28,334 nt of DNA from assembly GCA_035250505.1 (NCBI GenBank), contig DATFFC010000039.1, positions 1 to 28,334 of the forward strand, written 5' to 3'. A program made the translations under genes and the position numbers. Of this stretch, positions 22,240 to 28,334 are shown piece after piece. Under the pieces are notes generated by a model. The model saw only the letters and a list, made by a program, of their open reading frames with translations. It made no database searches and was not told where the DNA came from. The stretch comes from DASSBQ01 sp035250505. Its GTDB lineage: Bacteria; Nitrospirota; Nitrospiria; Nitrospirales; Nitrospiraceae. Every line of letters starts with the position of its first letter. Position 1 is the stretch's first letter.

Positions 22240-22758
22240 ATGGCCAAATCTGGATGGATCGCCACCGCCCTGCTGGGCATGACAGCGACCCTGGCCGCCG
22301 CGATCGGGTTGCTCTACTCCAAGGGAAGCGCCGACCTAATCGGCGCCGACACGCAGCCCGTGCGCTTCAGCCACGAGTTGCACGCGGGGCGCCTCCAAGT
22401 CGACTGCCTCTACTGCCATCGGTTTGCCGAGCAATCCGCCGCCGCCGGCGTCCCGTCCATGCACCTCTGCATGGGTTGCCATCAGAACCTGGCCGCCGAA
22501 ACAACGCACACTCCCGCCCTCCTGGATCACTGGAAGCAACAAATACCCATATCGTGGCGGCGTCTCCAGCGTCTTCCGGACTTTGTCTACTTCACGCACG
22601 AACGGCATGTGGCTCATGGCCTCCAATGCATCACCTGTCACGGCCATGTCGAACAGATGCCCTATACGCCCCGCGCAGCCACATATGAAATGGGATGGTG
22701 CCTGTCGTGCCATCAAGAACGAGGCGCGTCGCGCGATTGCTGGACCTGTCACAAATGA
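22240..22758 (+). CDS. actA: Alternative complex III pentahaem cytochrome c (ActA)
   Basis: ActA is the periplasmic multihaem subunit of alternative complex III, a quinol:cytochrome c oxidoreductase. The start at ATG 22240 gives 172 residues with one N-terminal membrane helix (WIATALLGMTATLAAAIGLLY, residues 6-26 in two parts). Five CXXCH haem motifs follow at 56-60, 77-81, 130-134, 154-158 and 167-171. Further His residues (FSHELHAG, FTHERHVAHG) suit bis-His ligation. The count of five matches known ActA proteins. It is the first act gene, but is separated from actB1 by 460 bp of structured non-coding DNA, which is odd for this operon. The ribosome binding site is weak. Confidence 0.88.
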   Translation: MAKSGWIATALLGMTATLAAAIGLLYSKGSADLIGADTQPVRFSHELHAGRLQVDCLYCHRFAEQSAAAGVPSMHLCMGCHQNLAAETTHTPALLDHWKQQIPISWRRLQRLPDFVYFTHERHVAHGLQCITCHGHVEQMPYTPRAATYEMGWCLSCHQERGASRDCWTCHK

Positions 22759-23161
22759 GAAGGCAAAAGACCAAGAAAAGAGGACTCTTCCGGAGTCTAC
22801 GTGGGCCTGCACGTGTGTCCCATCCGGGCAAGGTCTCCGCTCCGTGCAGGCTCGTCCACGCTGCTGTAGCGGCGCGGCGGCCCGGCTGCGGCGCCCCCCA
22901 TCCCCCAGCGGGGGTTCCTCCGGTCCGCCCAGGCCTGGATTTTCACAGCCCTGGACGGCCGGGCCTCGCGTGGCCGCCGCGGTGCACATCAGCGGGTCTC
23001 ACCCGCAAAGTCGCGGCTTCCCCTGCCCGGACGGCATCGCGGTGGGATCGGGCAGCCTGCGTCGCGAATCACGGAGGCGAGGGGTCCGCGAGCCGCGTGT
23101 CTGAGCAGGGCAGGCTGCTCCTTTCCAAGTCGCGCCAGGGTTTGCTTCACCAGGAACCGTC
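22759..23161. ncRNA. Candidate structured RNA or mobile-element remnant inside the act operon
   Basis: This is very GC-rich DNA without a convincing frame on either strand. Paired arms include CGCGGCGGCC (22873-22882) with GGCCGCCGCG (22972-22981), CCCCC/GGGGG (22902-22906/22910-22914) and GCGGGT/ACCCGC (22992-22997/23001-23006). CTGCCCG (23023-23029) pairs with CGGGCAG (23049-23055), and GCCTGC (23055-23060) with GCAGGC (23110-23115). On the minus strand one hairpin loop holds TGTGAAAATCC. The size and multi-stem character resemble HEARO/omega-RNA-type elements, but I cannot confirm a family. It could also be a decayed insertion or an intercistronic RNA. Confidence 0.3.
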
Positions 23162-23230
23162 ATGACGACTGCATATTCGCACAGAATCCGGAAGAGCCGG
23201 AAAGAGTTTGGTAACTACGCGTGGATCTGA
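23162..23230 (+). CDS. Possible 22-residue leader peptide overlapping the actB1 start
   Basis: ATG at 23162, preceded by AGGA, opens a 22-codon frame (MTTAYSHRIRKSRKEFGNY, then AWI) whose stop (23228-23230) lies 8-10 bases inside actB1. The actB1 start is a GTG with a poor ribosome binding site, so ribosomes ending the leader could re-initiate there. The product itself is basic and without recognisable features. This is an inference from arrangement only. Confidence 0.35.
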   Translation: MTTAYSHRIRKSRKEFGNYAWI

Positions 23231-25428
23231 ACAGGAGAAACTTTTTGAAGTTGGCGGGAATGACGGCGGCGGCGTCCGCCCTGCCCGGCTGTGACCGTGA
23301 CGTCAGCCGTCTTGTCCCCTATGTCTTGCCGGATGATGAAATCGTCCCCGGTGTCGCCGACTGGTACGCGTCCACCTGTCGCGAATGCTCGGCGGGCTGC
23401 GGCATCACCGTGCGCGTACTGGAAGGACGGGCGAAGAAGATCGAAGGGAACCCGGATCATCCGGTCAACCGGGGCAAGCTGTGCGCGGCGGGACAGGCGG
23501 CCCTCCAACGACTGTACAACCCCGATCGGCTGCGCGGCCCGCTCAGCCGGATCGGCGCACGGCTGTCGGGAGAGAGGACGTCGATCTCCTGGGACCATGC
23601 GATTGCGCTGCTGAGCGAGCGCCTGCGCTCGGCAGGTAACCGTACCATTATGGTGAGCCGCCCGCTGTCCGGCACACTGGCTTGGCTGCTGTCATCCTTC
23701 GTCCGCGCTATCGGAGGGCAACTGTACTTTTACGAGCCCGGCACCGATGCACCGGTCAGAACGGCCGCCCGCGACGCATTCCGCATCGACGCCTGGCCAC
23801 AGTACGATCTGGCCCGCTCCGATTATGTGTTGTCATTTGGAGCCCCGTTTCTTGAACAGTGGCTTTCGCCGGTCTCGTACGGCATCGCGTACGGAGAGAT
23901 GCGACAGGCGCGGCCGACGACGCGCGGCCGCCTCGTACAGATTGAACCCCGTTTGTCGCTCACCGCAGCCAACGCCGATCGATGGCTGCCCGTTCGCCCA
24001 GGCACCGAGGGTCTGGCCGCCCTCGCCGTCGGACAGGTTTTACTGGCCGAAGGTCGGCCGAACATCGCCGGACGTCTCCGCCGCGCGTACGAGCAGGTGT
24101 ATGCCGGCGTCTCGATGGACTACATCGCCGCCGCGACCGACATTCCCCGCGAGGAATTGATTCGCATCGGCCGTGAGTTTTCCACGGCAGCCGCGCCGCT
24201 CGCCATGGGCGGCGGTGCGGCCTGCGCCCATACCAACGGCACCGAAACCATGCTCGCGATCAATGGGCTCAATGGCATGGCAGGCAATCTCGGACAGCCG
24301 GGCGGACTTCGGTTTTATCACCCCGCGGCATTCGACGGCAGGCCGGCCGTTCCATGGCTCACGGAACGGAGCTTCATGGAATTAGCGCAACGCAGGCCCG
24401 GCGGGAGGCATCCGGCTGTTTGGCTGCTCTACGATGCGAATCCGGTCTACACGATGCCGCCGTCGATTCCAATGCGGGCTCTTTTCGAACAGGCCGACTA
24501 TGTCGCAAGCTTCAGTTCGTTTCTTGATGACACGACAGAGTTGGCGGATCTGGTGTTGCCGGATCATTCTCCGCTCGAGTCATGGGGGGACCATGTCCAG
24601 TCGGCATCATCTCCCTCGCAAGTGGTGACTGTGCAACAGCCTGTCGTCTCGCCGCTCTACGACACCCGTTCCATCGGCGACACGATTTTGCACACCGCAG
24701 CGCGGCTGAAACTGTCTGAATTCTCGGCCTGGGATAATTTCTTCACCTTGATGCAAGCGCGCTGGCGGGATTTCCTCACACCGGAGAGCAGGAATGGTAA
24801 TGATGGAGGTGATAAATCAGAGACCGCCTGGATACGGTCGTTACAACAGGGCGGCTGGTGGAGAGAACCGGCTCCGGACGAACCTCTGCTGACGGCTTCC
24901 CCGCCGCCGGCGTACGAGGCCTGCCGTTTCGACGGCGATGAACGCGAGTTTCCATTGTTCTTGCTGCCATATCCGGGTTCTCATCTTGGTTATGGCCGAG
25001 GCGCGAATCTGCCGTGGCTCCAGGAGCTCCCGGATACCTTGACCACCGCGATGTGGAGCAGCTGGGCCGAGATCAATCCGGCGACGGCGCGATCGTTGGG
25101 CATCAACCAGGGTGACGTGATCCGGGTGTATTCTCGACACGGATCGCTTGAAGTCGCGGCGTTGCATTTCCCCGGCATCAGGCCGGACGTGGTCGCCATC
25201 CCGGTCGGTCAGGGCCATACGAACTACGGTCGCTATGCACGCCGGCGGGGCATCAGCCCTCTATCGATTCTGGCTCCCCTGTTCGATCGCCGGTCGGGCG
25301 TCCTGGCGACCGGTGCGACGAGAGTACGAATCGAGAAGACCGGAATGCAGGCGTCGCTCGCTCTCCTGGAGCGGCCGGGCGTGCAACCGGGAAGCGAACT
25401 CTTACAGATTCGGCGCAGAGGCGCCTAA
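23221..25428 (+). CDS. actB1: Alternative complex III molybdopterin-oxidoreductase-like subunit (ActB1)
   Basis: This is the large periplasmic subunit of alternative complex III, related to the molybdopterin enzyme family but by family knowledge without a molybdenum cofactor. The 735 residues start at GTG 23221 with a Tat-type signal NRRNFLKLAG (4-13). One [4Fe-4S] site is seen at C53, C56, C60 and C88 (STCRECSAGC ... RGKLCAAG). In many species ActB is a single fusion of this domain with the four-cluster domain. Here the two are separate genes (actB2 follows 63 bp later). The start may be coupled to a short leader frame. The C-terminal GDVIRVYSRHGSLEV region is the usual molybdopterin-dinucleotide-binding-like domain. 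Confidence 0.9.
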   Translation: MDLNRRNFLKLAGMTAAASALPGCDRDVSRLVPYVLPDDEIVPGVADWYASTCRECSAGCGITVRVLEGRAKKIEGNPDHPVNRGKLCAAGQAALQRLYNPDRLRGPLSRIGARLSGERTSISWDHAIALLSERLRSAGNRTIMVSRPLSGTLAWLLSSFVRAIGGQLYFYEPGTDAPVRTAARDAFRIDAWPQYDLARSDYVLSFGAPFLEQWLSPVSYGIAYGEMRQARPTTRGRLVQIEPRLSLTAANADRWLPVRPGTEGLAALAVGQVLLAEGRPNIAGRLRRAYEQVYAGVSMDYIAAATDIPREELIRIGREFSTAAAPLAMGGGAACAHTNGTETMLAINGLNGMAGNLGQPGGLRFYHPAAFDGRPAVPWLTERSFMELAQRRPGGRHPAVWLLYDANPVYTMPPSIPMRALFEQADYVASFSSFLDDTTELADLVLPDHSPLESWGDHVQSASSPSQVVTVQQPVVSPLYDTRSIGDTILHTAARLKLSEFSAWDNFFTLMQARWRDFLTPESRNGNDGGDKSETAWIRSLQQGGWWREPAPDEPLLTASPPPAYEACRFDGDEREFPLFLLPYPGSHLGYGRGANLPWLQELPDTLTTAMWSSWAEINPATARSLGINQGDVIRVYSRHGSLEVAALHFPGIRPDVVAIPVGQGHTNYGRYARRRGISPLSILAPLFDRRSGVLATGATRVRIEKTGMQASLALLERPGVQPGSELLQIRRRGA

Positions 25429-25438
25429 ATGGGTCCGG

Positions 25439-25470
25439 TGCAATGAATAACTGATGCAATGAATAAATGG
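25439..25470. repeat. 16-bp tandem duplication between actB1 and actB2
   Basis: TGCAATGAATAA occurs at 25439-25450 and again at 25455-25466, a period of 16 bp. Each copy carries an ATG, but neither has a ribosome binding site. The real actB2 start is most likely the ATG at 25492. This looks like a recent slippage duplication. Confidence 0.7.
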
Positions 25471-25491
25471 ATTACGTCGAAGGGAGCCGCG

Positions 25492-26214
25492 ATGCAAGAG
25501 CAGAATCATCAAACCAGCAACGAGACTCGTCCTCATAAGTGGGAGATGGTGATCGACTTGGATCGTTGCACCGGCTGTGAGGCCTGCGTGGTCGCGTGCC
25601 ATGCGGAAAACAACATTCGCATTTCCGGCGAGCAAGAAGCCGCCGAAGGACGCGCAATCAATTGGATTCGCATCGAGCGGTATTGGGAGGGCGAATATCC
25701 GAACGTCACCGCGAAGTTTATGCCGGTGTTGTGCCAGCACTGCGGCGCGGCCCCTTGCGAGCCGGTGTGTCCCGTCTATGCGTCGTACCACACGCCGGAG
25801 GGCTTGAATGCGCAGGTCTATAACCGCTGCATCGGCGTCCGGTATTGCGGGAACAATTGCCCGTACATGGCGCGGCAATTCAACTGGTTCGATCCCCGGT
25901 GGGATGAGCCGCTTCAAGAACAACTCAATCCCGATGTGACGGTGCGGCAGAACGGCATCATGGAAAAATGCACGTTTTGCGTCCAACGCATCAGACAGGG
26001 CAAGGAACAGGCTGAACGGGAAGGCCGTCCCGTGCGGGACGGTGATATCACGCCGGCCTGCGTCCAGTCCTGCCCGACCTCCGCTCTCGTCTTCGGAGAC
26101 CGCCACGATCCGGCGAGCCGAGTGGCGCAGCTCGCGCGAAGCGATAGGAAATTTCATCTCTTGGAATCGCTGGGAACCGAGCCCGCCATCACGTACCTGA
26201 AACGGGTGGGATGA
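25492..26214 (+). CDS. actB2: Alternative complex III iron-sulfur subunit (ActB2)
   Basis: This 240-residue ferredoxin-like protein passes electrons within alternative complex III. The start at ATG 25492 has AGGGAG five bases upstream; the ATG at 25459 has none. Cysteine groups typical of four clusters are present: C26, C29, C32, C36; C81, C84, C89, C93; C113, C119, C123; C160, C163, with C190 and C194. RCIGVRYCGNNCPY (112-125) is typical. There is no signal peptide; the fused ActB of other species uses the Tat signal of the first half, so this protein would travel with ActB1. Its stop overlaps the actC start (ATGA). Confidence 0.9.
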   Translation: MQEQNHQTSNETRPHKWEMVIDLDRCTGCEACVVACHAENNIRISGEQEAAEGRAINWIRIERYWEGEYPNVTAKFMPVLCQHCGAAPCEPVCPVYASYHTPEGLNAQVYNRCIGVRYCGNNCPYMARQFNWFDPRWDEPLQEQLNPDVTVRQNGIMEKCTFCVQRIRQGKEQAEREGRPVRDGDITPACVQSCPTSALVFGDRHDPASRVAQLARSDRKFHLLESLGTEPAITYLKRVG

Positions 26215-27551
26215 TGCACACCGTAGCGCCGGCGTGGCGGGAGATGCCGCAGATCAATCGAGACTTGCTTGCTCCCCTGTCGGGGACGGGACCCGGTTAT
26301 GTCGCGCTGGTCGCGACGCTCGCCGCATTCGTCGCGGCCGGCGCCGGCGCCTGGTTTTATCAGATCGAAACCGGCATGGGGCAGACCAACATGCACCCTC
26401 CGGTCTTCTGGAGCGCGTATATCGCCTCATTCGTGTTCTGGATCGGCGTGAGCCATTCCGGCACGTTCATCTCGGGCGTATTGCGCCTGAGCAAAGCGGA
26501 GTGGCGCCGGCCGATTACAAGGATCGCCGAACTCATGACGCTGATCTCGGTAATCATTGCGACCCTGTTCGTCTTCTATCACTTGGGCCGCTCGTGGCGA
26601 TGGTACTATCTCATCCCCTATCCCAACCAGCGCGAGATCTGGCCCGATTTCCGCTCGCCTCTCATGTGGGACGCCACGGCCGTCTTCACCTATGCGACAT
26701 CCAGCGCCATCTATCTGTATCTGCCGATGATCCCTGATCTCGCGCTCGCGCGGGACCGCATCGGAGACTGGCGGCGGTCGGCCTACGCGGTGCTCTGCCT
26801 GGGATGGCGCGGGACCCAGCGGCAATGGCAGGCACTGAATACGGCCATCCGCATCATCACGCCCCTGATCGTCATGATCATGGTGTCCGTCCATTCCATC
26901 GTCGGATGGGATTTCGGCATGTCCCTCGTGCCCGGCTGGCATACCTCGATTATCGCTCCGTATTTTGTGGTAGGCGCCGTGCATTCCGGACTCGGAATGG
27001 TCGTGATCGGCCTCTATCTCATCCGGCGGATCTATCGACTCGAGTCATATATCCGACTCGAACATTTCGACAAGATGGGCAAACTCCTGGTCGTGACGGC
27101 CCTGACGTTGGCCTACCTGTACTTCGCGGAGCAACTGACGGTCTGGTACGCCCGGATTCCCGACCATATCGCCGTCCAGCGGTCCATGATGAGTGGCGCG
27201 TACGCCGTCCCGCATTGGACCATGGTCGGTCTCATCTATGTACTGCCCCTGGTAACGCTTACGCTGCCGGCATTCCGCCGGTGGCCGCTCGGAATGATGC
27301 TCATCGGAATCAGCATCAATCTCGGCATGTATGTCGAACGGATGCTCATTCTCGTCCCGCCGCTGGCCCATCCGCGCCTCACGTATAACTGGACGGACTA
27401 TGCACCCTCGTGGGTGGAGCTGGTGATTATGGCCGGCTCCATCTCGTTGGCAATTCTCTTCTATGTCCTGGCCGTCAAGTTCGTGCCGATTATTTCGATC
27501 TGGGAAGAAAAAGAGGGACGTATCCATGGGAGAGTCACCGGAGCATCGTGA
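26211..27551 (+). CDS. actC: Alternative complex III NrfD-like membrane subunit (ActC)
   Basis: This is the integral membrane quinol-binding subunit, NrfD/PsrC family. The 446 residues hold about ten hydrophobic helices, the first at about 29-50 and the last near 410-435. Typical ActC segments include NMHPPVFWSAYIASFVFWIG, SHSGTFISGVL and VSVHSIVGWDFGMSLVPGWH (about 228-247). HPRLTYNWTDYAPSWVEL is also typical of this family. The start at ATG 26211 overlaps the actB2 stop. By family it sits in the inner membrane and takes part in quinol oxidation and possibly proton movement. Confidence 0.92.
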   Translation: MMHTVAPAWREMPQINRDLLAPLSGTGPGYVALVATLAAFVAAGAGAWFYQIETGMGQTNMHPPVFWSAYIASFVFWIGVSHSGTFISGVLRLSKAEWRRPITRIAELMTLISVIIATLFVFYHLGRSWRWYYLIPYPNQREIWPDFRSPLMWDATAVFTYATSSAIYLYLPMIPDLALARDRIGDWRRSAYAVLCLGWRGTQRQWQALNTAIRIITPLIVMIMVSVHSIVGWDFGMSLVPGWHTSIIAPYFVVGAVHSGLGMVVIGLYLIRRIYRLESYIRLEHFDKMGKLLVVTALTLAYLYFAEQLTVWYARIPDHIAVQRSMMSGAYAVPHWTMVGLIYVLPLVTLTLPAFRRWPLGMMLIGISINLGMYVERMLILVPPLAHPRLTYNWTDYAPSWVELVIMAGSISLAILFYVLAVKFVPIISIWEEKEGRIHGRVTGAS

Positions 27552-28334
27552 AATGTGGGGCCTCTTTGAGCCTGATGCGGACTTTCCCGCGGTCATCGGG
27601 CGCCTCGAACAACTCGGTGTGTCGCGTGACAGCGTCGCCCTCTGTACGCCCCTGCCGCTGGAGCACAGCCCGCAAGTCCATTATCGCCTGCTGCCCTACC
27701 TCATCACCATCGCGGCGGGAGTGGTCGGGATCGGGGTCGGCGTCTTTTTCGCCGCCGGCACCGCCGTCTTCTATCCCTTGATGACGGGAGGCAAGGCGAT
27801 CGTCGCGGCCCCGGTTGTGGGGATCATTTCCTACGAGACGATGATGTTGCTCGCGGTGTTGGCGACCTTCGTCACGGTGATCGTTCGCATTATCCGTGAT
27901 CAAAGCCGCATGGCGTCACGCGATCACCGCATCGACGACGGTCTGGCGATGCTCATCATCCCGGTCGACACGGACACATTGGAATCCGATGTCTCGAAGG
28001 TTCTCGCGGAAGCCGGAGCCAGAGAAATCACCAGACGGTCGGCGGCGGAACCCTCTGACGGCTGGACACCGAAGGGACAAGCGGTCGCCATCGGGATGAT
28101 GATCACCGTCTGCTCCGGCCTATTCGGCGGCTGTTCCCGCGACATGCAGGATCAACCCTCGTACAACCCACAAGACGCGCCGCGGCGGCATTCCGCGGCC
28201 GGAAGCGTGCCTCGGGAGAGCCGGGCTATTTTGTCCGTCGAGAGGATGCATGATGCGGATGCACCGGCGCGGGGGGAACACCTCTATCGAGTCAACTGTC
28301 TCCATTGCCATGGGTCCGGCGGCGAGGGAAATGG
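27526..28334 (+). CDS. actD: ActD-ActE fusion: DUF3341 membrane subunit joined to a cytochrome c domain (partial)
   Basis: The frame opens at ATG 27526, inside the last codons of actC (26-bp overlap), and is still open at the window end, so at least 269 residues are read. Residues 1-185 are ActD (DUF3341): MWGLFEPDADFP, then membrane helices at about 54-82 and 96-122, and a soluble part ending in GWTPKGQA. Residues 186-203 form a third hydrophobic segment ending in FGGC, then SRDMQDQPSYNPQ, the usual start of a mature ActE lipoprotein. A CLHCH haem motif follows at 258-262. So two normally separate subunits are in one frame without a stop. An internal ATG at 28096 could still give a separate ActE. 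The haem domain continues beyond the window. Confidence 0.85.
   Translation, partial: MGESPEHREMWGLFEPDADFPAVIGRLEQLGVSRDSVALCTPLPLEHSPQVHYRLLPYLITIAAGVVGIGVGVFFAAGTAVFYPLMTGGKAIVAAPVVGIISYETMMLLAVLATFVTVIVRIIRDQSRMASRDHRIDDGLAMLIIPVDTDTLESDVSKVLAEAGAREITRRSAAEPSDGWTPKGQAVAIGMMITVCSGLFGGCSRDMQDQPSYNPQDAPRRHSAAGSVPRESRAILSVERMHDADAPARGEHLYRVNCLHCHGSGGEGN

Noticed and set aside
22336..22989. Minus-strand 217-codon frame across actA and the structured block
   Set aside because: Its second half is antisense to the five-haem actA gene, and the first half is low-complexity; no ribosome binding site or domain.
25459..25491. Upstream ATG of actB2
   Set aside because: It lies in the 16-bp duplication with no ribosome binding site, while the ATG at 25492 has AGGGAG five bases upstream.

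Overview
The window looks like chromosomal DNA of a GC-rich Gram-negative bacterium, most likely a Nitrospira-type organism (Nitrospirota). This is an inference. It rests on the trehalose cluster with a DUF5752 protein, the mix of small secreted stress proteins, an alternative complex III operon, and odd short-word repeats between genes. No rRNA, tRNA or marker gene is present to settle it. I see no prophage, CRISPR array or complete insertion sequence; the only transposase-like gene is a solitary REP-type (RAYT) protein.

Layout. (1) 1-6251, all minus strand: a trehalose / alpha-glucan / compatible-solute cluster. It reads DUF5752 protein, trehalose synthase TreS, trehalose glycosyltransferring synthase (TreT type), a GT2/GT81-like glycosyltransferase, a mechanosensitive-channel-like membrane protein, then the start of glgE, which runs off the left edge. 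A 189-bp self-complementary element lies before glgE. (2) 6481-8116: a RAYT transposase and a thermonuclease-family protein. (3) 8319-12573: a divergent stress locus. An ECF sigma factor and a cupin anti-sigma factor read rightward. A truncated-haemoglobin lipoprotein, a second ChrR-like double-cupin protein and a nitroreductase-like protein read leftward. (4) 12646-16536: a nucleotidyltransferase with a metallophosphoesterase, BON and YtxH envelope-stress proteins, a DUF2934 protein and a small exported protein, followed by a largely non-coding, palindrome-bearing stretch. (5) 16537-21712: a GT4 glycosyltransferase convergent on DNA ligase D, then a Slp-family lipoprotein and a beta-barrel outer-membrane protein. 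(6) 22240-end: alternative complex III genes actA, actB1, actB2, actC and an open frame that joins ActD to the haem domain of ActE.

How the genes work together. Region 1 can make trehalose from NDP-glucose (TreT), interconvert it with maltose (TreS) and feed the GlgE route to alpha-glucan. The extra glycosyltransferase and the channel fit osmotic adaptation. Region 6 encodes a quinol-oxidising membrane complex passing electrons to periplasmic carriers. Regions 3-5 look like stress-response and envelope-maintenance genes.

The points most worth a second look are the 460-bp GC-rich, heavily base-paired non-coding segment inside the complex III operon (22759-23220), the in-frame ActD-ActE fusion, the palindromic element at 291-479, a shared three-half-site TGTCC/GGACA motif in two distant intergenic regions, and paired CCTAG palindromes upstream of the GT4 gene.
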